Assembly (NCBI GenBank): GCA_964391765.1
Contig: CAYMNG010000104.1
Coordinates: 1 to 8,413, forward strand
Direction of reading: 5' to 3'
Length of the DNA: 8,413 bases
From: UBA10649 sp964391765
Lineage (GTDB): Bacteria > Actinomycetota > Actinomycetes > S36-B12
The notes below the pieces were generated by a model that did not search any database, was not told the DNA's origin, and worked only from the letters and a program-made list of their open reading frames with translations. A program made the translations under genes and the position numbers. Positions within the stretch are counted from its first letter, which is position 1. Each line of letters starts with the position of its first letter. Shown in pieces: positions 5,574 through 8,413 of the stretch.

Positions 5574-6563
5574 ATGGATATCGACGTCAGCGCACTGAAG
5601 GCGCTGGTTCGCGAGAAGGACCTGTCCTTGGACCTCGTCGTCGAGACGATCGAGCAGGCCCTGTTGGTCGCCTACCACCGCACCGAGGGCGCGCTCGACC
5701 GCGCGCGCGTCGTGCTGGACCGCAAATCGGGGCACGTCACCGTCTGGGCGACGCCGATGGCGGAGGACGGCACCGCCGGACCGGAGTTCGACGACACCCC
5801 GGACGGCTTCGGCCGGATCGCGGCCACGACCGCGAAGCAGGTCCTCCTGGCGCGACTGCGTGAGGCCGAGGGCGACGTCACCATGAACGAGTTCGCCGGC
5901 CGCGAGGGCGACCTGGTGTCCGGTGTCGTGCAGCAGTCCACGAATCCGCGGATGGTGCGCGTCGACATCGGCAAGGTCGAGGCGAACCTGCCGCCGGAGG
6001 AGCAGGCGCCCGGTGAGGTGTACCCGCACGGCGCCCGGGTCAAGTGCATCGTGACGTCGGTGCGCCGGGGCTTCAAGGGGCCCCAGGTGACCGTTTCGCG
6101 CACCCACCCCGCCCTGGTCAAGCAGCTGTTCGCCCTCGAGGTGCCCGAGGTGGCCGACGGGTCGGTGCAGATCACCGCCGTCGCGCGGGAGGCCGGTCAT
6201 CGCACGAAGATCGCGGTCGTCTCGCGCGTCGCGGGGGTCAACGCCAAGGGTGCGTGCATCGGCCCGATGGGCCAGCGGGTCCGCCAGGTCATGGCCGAAC
6301 TGAACGGGGAGAAGATCGACATCGTCGACAGCAGCGAGGATCCGGCGGAGATGATCGCGCACGCGTTGTCGCCGGCGAAGGTGACCGCGGTGCAGATCGT
6401 CGATGCGGCGACGAAGTCCGCGCGCGTCGTCGTGCCGGACTACCAGCTCTCGCTGGCCATCGGACGAGAGGGTCAGAACGCGCGGCTGGCGGCGAAGCTG
6501 ACCGGCTGGCGGATCGACATCCGGTCCGACGCCGCGCCGGCGCCGGCGGGCGAGAACGGGTGA
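5574..6563 (+). CDS. nusA: Transcription termination/antitermination factor NusA
   Basis: A 329-residue RNA-polymerase-associated factor that promotes pausing, intrinsic termination and antitermination on rRNA operons. Start MDIDVSALKAL, with AGGAGG 7 bases upstream. Domains in order: N-terminal RNAP-binding domain (~1-105, including DDTPDGFGRIAATTAKQVLL), S1 (~107-180, GREGDLVSGVVQ to VTVSRTHP), KH1 (~185-260, GACIGPMGQRV with GPMG at 230-233) and KH2 (~260-322, SLAIGREGQNARLAAKLTGWRIDI with GREG at 297-300). It has no C-terminal acidic repeats, as is usual outside proteobacteria. The last codons overlap the ylxR GTG start in a GTGA, so the two are translationally coupled. In E. coli nusA represses its own operon; a similar control here is possible but not shown. 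Confidence 0.97.
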   Translation: MDIDVSALKALVREKDLSLDLVVETIEQALLVAYHRTEGALDRARVVLDRKSGHVTVWATPMAEDGTAGPEFDDTPDGFGRIAATTAKQVLLARLREAEGDVTMNEFAGREGDLVSGVVQQSTNPRMVRVDIGKVEANLPPEEQAPGEVYPHGARVKCIVTSVRRGFKGPQVTVSRTHPALVKQLFALEVPEVADGSVQITAVAREAGHRTKIAVVSRVAGVNAKGACIGPMGQRVRQVMAELNGEKIDIVDSSEDPAEMIAHALSPAKVTAVQIVDAATKSARVVVPDYQLSLAIGREGQNARLAAKLTGWRIDIRSDAAPAPAGENG

Positions 6564-6862
6564 GCGACGGGGTACACTCTGCCGCGACGAAGTCGTCGCG
6601 GCCGACGATCGTGCGCATGTGCGTCGGATGCCGTGGGCGCGCTGCCGTCACCGACCTGATTCGGGTCGTCGCGATCGCCGGGGCCGTCGTCCCGGACCCC
6701 GATCGTCGACTGCCAGGTCGAGGCGCGAGCCTTCACCCGAACCTGCAGTGCCTGGACCGCGCGGAGCGGATGCGGGCCCTGCCGCGGGCTCTTCGCCAGC
6801 CCGGGCCGCTGGACGCGACCGGGCTGCGGGAGTACGTGACCGATGGCGAATTGCGCCGGTGA
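6560..6862 (+). CDS. ylxR: YlxR/DUF448 family RNA-binding protein
   Basis: A ~100-residue basic protein of the YlxR (DUF448) family, nearly always found between nusA and infB. Homologues bind RNA, and in Bacillus the protein has been linked to RNase P (name RnpM); that link is not established here. Recognisable signature: RMCVGCRGRAAVTDLIRVVA (Cys21 and Cys24), then GRGASLHPNLQCL (third Cys64) and RALPRALR. The usual aromatic residue after GRGA is Ser here. The proposed start is the GTG at 6560, whose last two bases begin the nusA TGA (GTGA overlap). In-frame GTG 6611 and ATG 6617 would give a protein starting close to the CVGC motif, so the first ~18 residues are uncertain. A perfect 8-bp hairpin covers its stop codon. 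Confidence 0.9.
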   Translation: MSDGVHSAATKSSRPTIVRMCVGCRGRAAVTDLIRVVAIAGAVVPDPDRRLPGRGASLHPNLQCLDRAERMRALPRALRQPGPLDATGLREYVTDGELRR

Positions 6863-6873
6863 CCGTCACCGGC
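6855..6873 (+). promoter_or_regulatory. Perfect hairpin across the ylxR stop codon
   Basis: GCCGGTGA (6855-6862) pairs fully with TCACCGGC (6866-6873) over a CCG loop: an 8-bp stem with the ylxR TGA on its 5' arm. No U-run follows, so it is not a standard intrinsic terminator. It may stabilise the 3' end after processing, cause pausing or partial termination before infB, or bind a protein as a DNA palindrome. The pairing is certain, the role inferred. Confidence 0.5.
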
Positions 6874-6895
6874 CCGACCGAGCGGGAGTTCGAGG

Positions 6896-6944
6896 ATGAA
6901 CACCCTATGAGCGCGCGAGCATGAAGATGCATCGCTTGCACTGA
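6896..6944 (+). promoter_or_regulatory. Chain of three ATGA-overlapping mini-ORFs in the infB leader
   Basis: Three tiny ORFs follow each other, each stop overlapping the next start in ATGA: MNTL-stop (6896-6910), MSARA-stop (6907-6924) and MKMHRLH-stop (6921-6944). The first has GGGAG (6884-6888) seven bases upstream and includes CTA, a rare Leu codon in high-GC actinobacteria, just before its stop. The last stop is one base before a hairpin (6946-6969) and 39 bases before the infB GTG. They could be leader peptides coupling translation into infB or serving attenuation. The ORFs are seen directly; that they are translated is inference, and a chance arrangement is possible. Confidence 0.35.
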
Positions 6945-6945
6945 C

Positions 6946-6969
6946 GGTCCGGCGCACCCTGCCCGGACC
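6946..6969 (+). promoter_or_regulatory. Hairpin just upstream of the infB ribosome-binding site
   Basis: GGTCCGG (6946-6952) is perfectly complementary to CCGGACC (6963-6969), with two further G-C pairs possible inside and a 5-base loop. It ends five bases before the infB Shine-Dalgarno AGGAGA (6975-6980). A ribosome ending translation at 6942-6944 would cover and open its 5' arm, so it is placed to influence infB expression. Lacks a U-tract. Confidence 0.45.
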
Positions 6970-6983
6970 AAGACAGGAGAGAC

Positions 6984-8413
6984 GTGTCGAAGGTTCGGGT
7001 CCATGAGCTCGCCAAGGAGCTCGGGGTAACCAGCAAGGACGTGCTCGCCAAGTTGGGCGAGCTCGGGGAGTTCGTGAAGTCCGCATCATCCACGGTGGAG
7101 CCGCCGGTCGCCCGTCGGCTGCGCGAGGCGATGCCGGCGACGTCCGGCCCGGCCCCGGCGGCGAAGAAGGCCTCGGCGAAGTCGACGGCGGCGAGCGCGC
7201 AGCCGACGGCGGCGCAACCGGCCGTGACGCCGGTGGTCCCGGCAGTCGCGCCGCCCACCGCGCCGCCCACCGCGCCGACCGCCGCGCCGACCGCCGCGCC
7301 GACCGCCGCGCCGAGTGCGGCGCCGAGCGTCGCGCCCGCACCCAAGCCAGCACCCGGTCCGACCCCGGTGCCGCGCCCGGCCGCGGCAGCGGACCCGGCC
7401 GCGCCGCCGGCTCCCGGACCGCGCCCGGCCGGCCCGCGGCCGGGGAACAACCCGTACGGCACCGGGACCGGGATGGGCCGCGCCCCGCGGCCGGGGAACA
7501 ACCCGTACGGCACCGGGACCGGGATGGGCCGGCCGCTGCCGTCGGTTCCCGGTGCGCCACGTCCGAATCCGGGCACGATGCCGCCTCGCCCGATGCGTCC
7601 GGCACAGCCCCGACCCGGTGGTCCCGGCCGTGGCCCGGGCGGTCCCGGCGGCCCCGGCGGCGCCCGTCCGGGGTTCGGGCAGCGGCCGGGCGGTCCCGGC
7701 GGCGGCTTCGGCCAACGGCCCGGCGGTCCCGGCGCCGGCCAACGGCCCGGTGGCCCCGGAGCCGGCGGCCCGGGTGGTCCCGGCGGTGGATTCCCCGGTC
7801 GTCCGGGCGGACCCGGTCGCGGGCAGGCGGCCGGCGCCTTCGGTCGCCCGGGCGGGCGACCCTCGCGCGGTCGCAAGTCCAAGCGGGCCAAGCGCCAGGA
7901 GTTCGACAACATGCAGGCGCCGATCATGGACGGCGTCCGGATCAAGCGGGGCAACGGCGAGGTCGTGCGGCTGCCGCGCGGGGCGAGCCTGACCGACTTC
8001 GCCGAGCGGATCGACGCGATGCCCGCCGACCTGGTCAAGGTGCTCATCGGTCTGGGCGAGATGGTCACCGCGACGCAGTCGATCGACGACGACACGTTGC
8101 GCCTGCTGGGCGGCGAGCTCAACTACGACGTCCAGGTCGTCTCCCCGGAGGACGAGGACCGCGAACTGCTCGAGCAGTACGACCTGGAGTTCGGCGGCGA
8201 GGTGGGCGAGGAGTCCGACCTCGAGGTCCGGCCGCCGGTCGTGACCGTCATGGGTCACGTCGACCACGGCAAGACGAAGCTGCTCGACGCCATCCGCTCG
8301 ACGAACGTCGTCAGCGCCGAGGCCGGGGGGATCACCCAGCACATCGGGGCCTACCAGGTGACCGCGCAGTCGACGGGCGGCGAGCGCCCGGTGACCTTCA
8401 TCGACACCCCCGG
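6984..8413 (+). CDS. infB: Translation initiation factor IF-2, N-terminal part
   Basis: IF2 is the GTPase that brings fMet-tRNA to the 30S subunit. The GTG at 6984 (SKVRVHELAKELGVTSKDVL, typical actinobacterial start) has AGGAGA a few bases upstream. About 476 codons are present and the gene runs off the window. Order: IF2_N (1-~50); a disordered Ala/Pro/Gly/Arg-rich segment (~53-300) with a 12-bp Pro-Thr-Ala array, a 17-residue exact duplication and an RPGGPG/GFGQRPGGPG-rich stretch; a basic RGRKSKRAKRQEF hinge; a second IF2_N-like domain (~333-385, GASLTDFAERIDAMPADLV); then the G domain, with G1 GHVDHGKT (424-431), the G2 region GGITQHIG, and FIDTPG of G3 exactly at the window edge. A long low-complexity linker is normal for actinobacterial IF2. 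Confidence 0.97.
   Translation, partial: MSKVRVHELAKELGVTSKDVLAKLGELGEFVKSASSTVEPPVARRLREAMPATSGPAPAAKKASAKSTAASAQPTAAQPAVTPVVPAVAPPTAPPTAPTAAPTAAPTAAPSAAPSVAPAPKPAPGPTPVPRPAAAADPAAPPAPGPRPAGPRPGNNPYGTGTGMGRAPRPGNNPYGTGTGMGRPLPSVPGAPRPNPGTMPPRPMRPAQPRPGGPGRGPGGPGGPGGARPGFGQRPGGPGGGFGQRPGGPGAGQRPGGPGAGGPGGPGGGFPGRPGGPGRGQAAGAFGRPGGRPSRGRKSKRAKRQEFDNMQAPIMDGVRIKRGNGEVVRLPRGASLTDFAERIDAMPADLVKVLIGLGEMVTATQSIDDDTLRLLGGELNYDVQVVSPEDEDRELLEQYDLEFGGEVGEESDLEVRPPVVTVMGHVDHGKTKLLDAIRSTNVVSAEAGGITQHIGAYQVTAQSTGGERPVTFIDTP
7248..7331 (+). repeat. 12-bp tandem array in infB (Ala-Pro-x-x units)
   Basis: Seven consecutive 12-base units beginning GCGCCG: two GCGCCGCCCACC, three exact GCGCCGACCGCC, then two decayed copies. 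Together they encode APPT and APTA/APSA/APSV units. In frame with infB, so gain or loss of units would only change linker length. Confidence 0.85.
7433..7531 (+). repeat. Exact 48-bp direct repeat, 51-bp period, in infB
   Basis: Bases 7433-7480 are identical to 7484-7531, separated by 3 bases, giving a 51-bp (17-residue) period. Each copy encodes PRPGNNPYGTGTGMGR. Perfect identity, including every third codon position, points to a recent tandem duplication or ongoing homogenisation in the disordered linker. Confidence 0.92.

Noticed and set aside
6905..8342. Long minus-strand open frames opposite infB, rich in Pro and Gly
   Set aside because: They are reverse readings of the infB repeat linker and G domain; they show no family motifs and no ribosome-binding site.

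Overview
The window is a very GC-rich bacterial chromosome segment from an actinobacterium. The gene order ispG, DUF4081/GNAT, proS, HAD, then a divergent pair (lipoprotein plus DUF4439), then rimP-nusA-ylxR-infB closely resembles the Mycobacterium tuberculosis neighbourhood gcpE/Rv2867c and proS-Rv2844-Rv2843-rimP-nusA-Rv2840c-infB, as recalled from knowledge of that genome and not searched. The protein sequences also look like Mycobacteriales-type actinobacteria; I do not assign a genus. Nearly every base is accounted for by housekeeping genes. There is no sign of an insertion sequence, prophage, tRNA, rRNA or CRISPR array, and no gene-free stretch exceeds 300 bases.

Left part (1-3943, + strand): the 3' end of ispG (isoprenoid MEP pathway), an 11-bp gap, a DUF4081-GNAT acetyltransferase, a 98-bp spacer with a hairpin and a probable leaderless promoter, proS (prolyl-tRNA synthetase with the bacterial editing insert), and one base later a HAD-family hydrolase.

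Middle (3957-4876, - strand): a two-gene operon with an ATGA overlap, encoding a small lipoprotein and a cytosolic DUF4439 protein. Both carry the same E-x6-Y-[DE] and D-x-H-x-x-H-R signatures and look like a ferritin-like helical pair. They converge on the HAD gene with a 13-bp gap that contains an inverted repeat.

Right part (about 4925-8413, + strand): a divergent promoter region, a T-free C/A-rich repeat leader, then rimP (30S maturation), nusA (transcription elongation and termination), ylxR (small RNA-binding protein) and infB (initiation factor IF2, truncated by the window end inside the GTPase domain). This is the classic operon linking transcription, ribosome assembly and translation initiation.

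The most interesting signals are small: (1) the fourth iron-sulfur ligand of IspG, normally Glu, is Ala; (2) the 121-bp ylxR-infB gap holds three tiny ORFs chained by ATGA overlaps and flanked by two strong hairpins; (3) the rimP leader is a repeat array with 30 C, 19 A, 11 G and no T in 60 bases, resembling a Rho-loading region; (4) the lipoprotein/DUF4439 pair appears to be two diverged copies of one ferritin-like fold. None amounts to a clearly new multi-gene system; the region is mainly a conserved core cluster with unusual regulatory detail.
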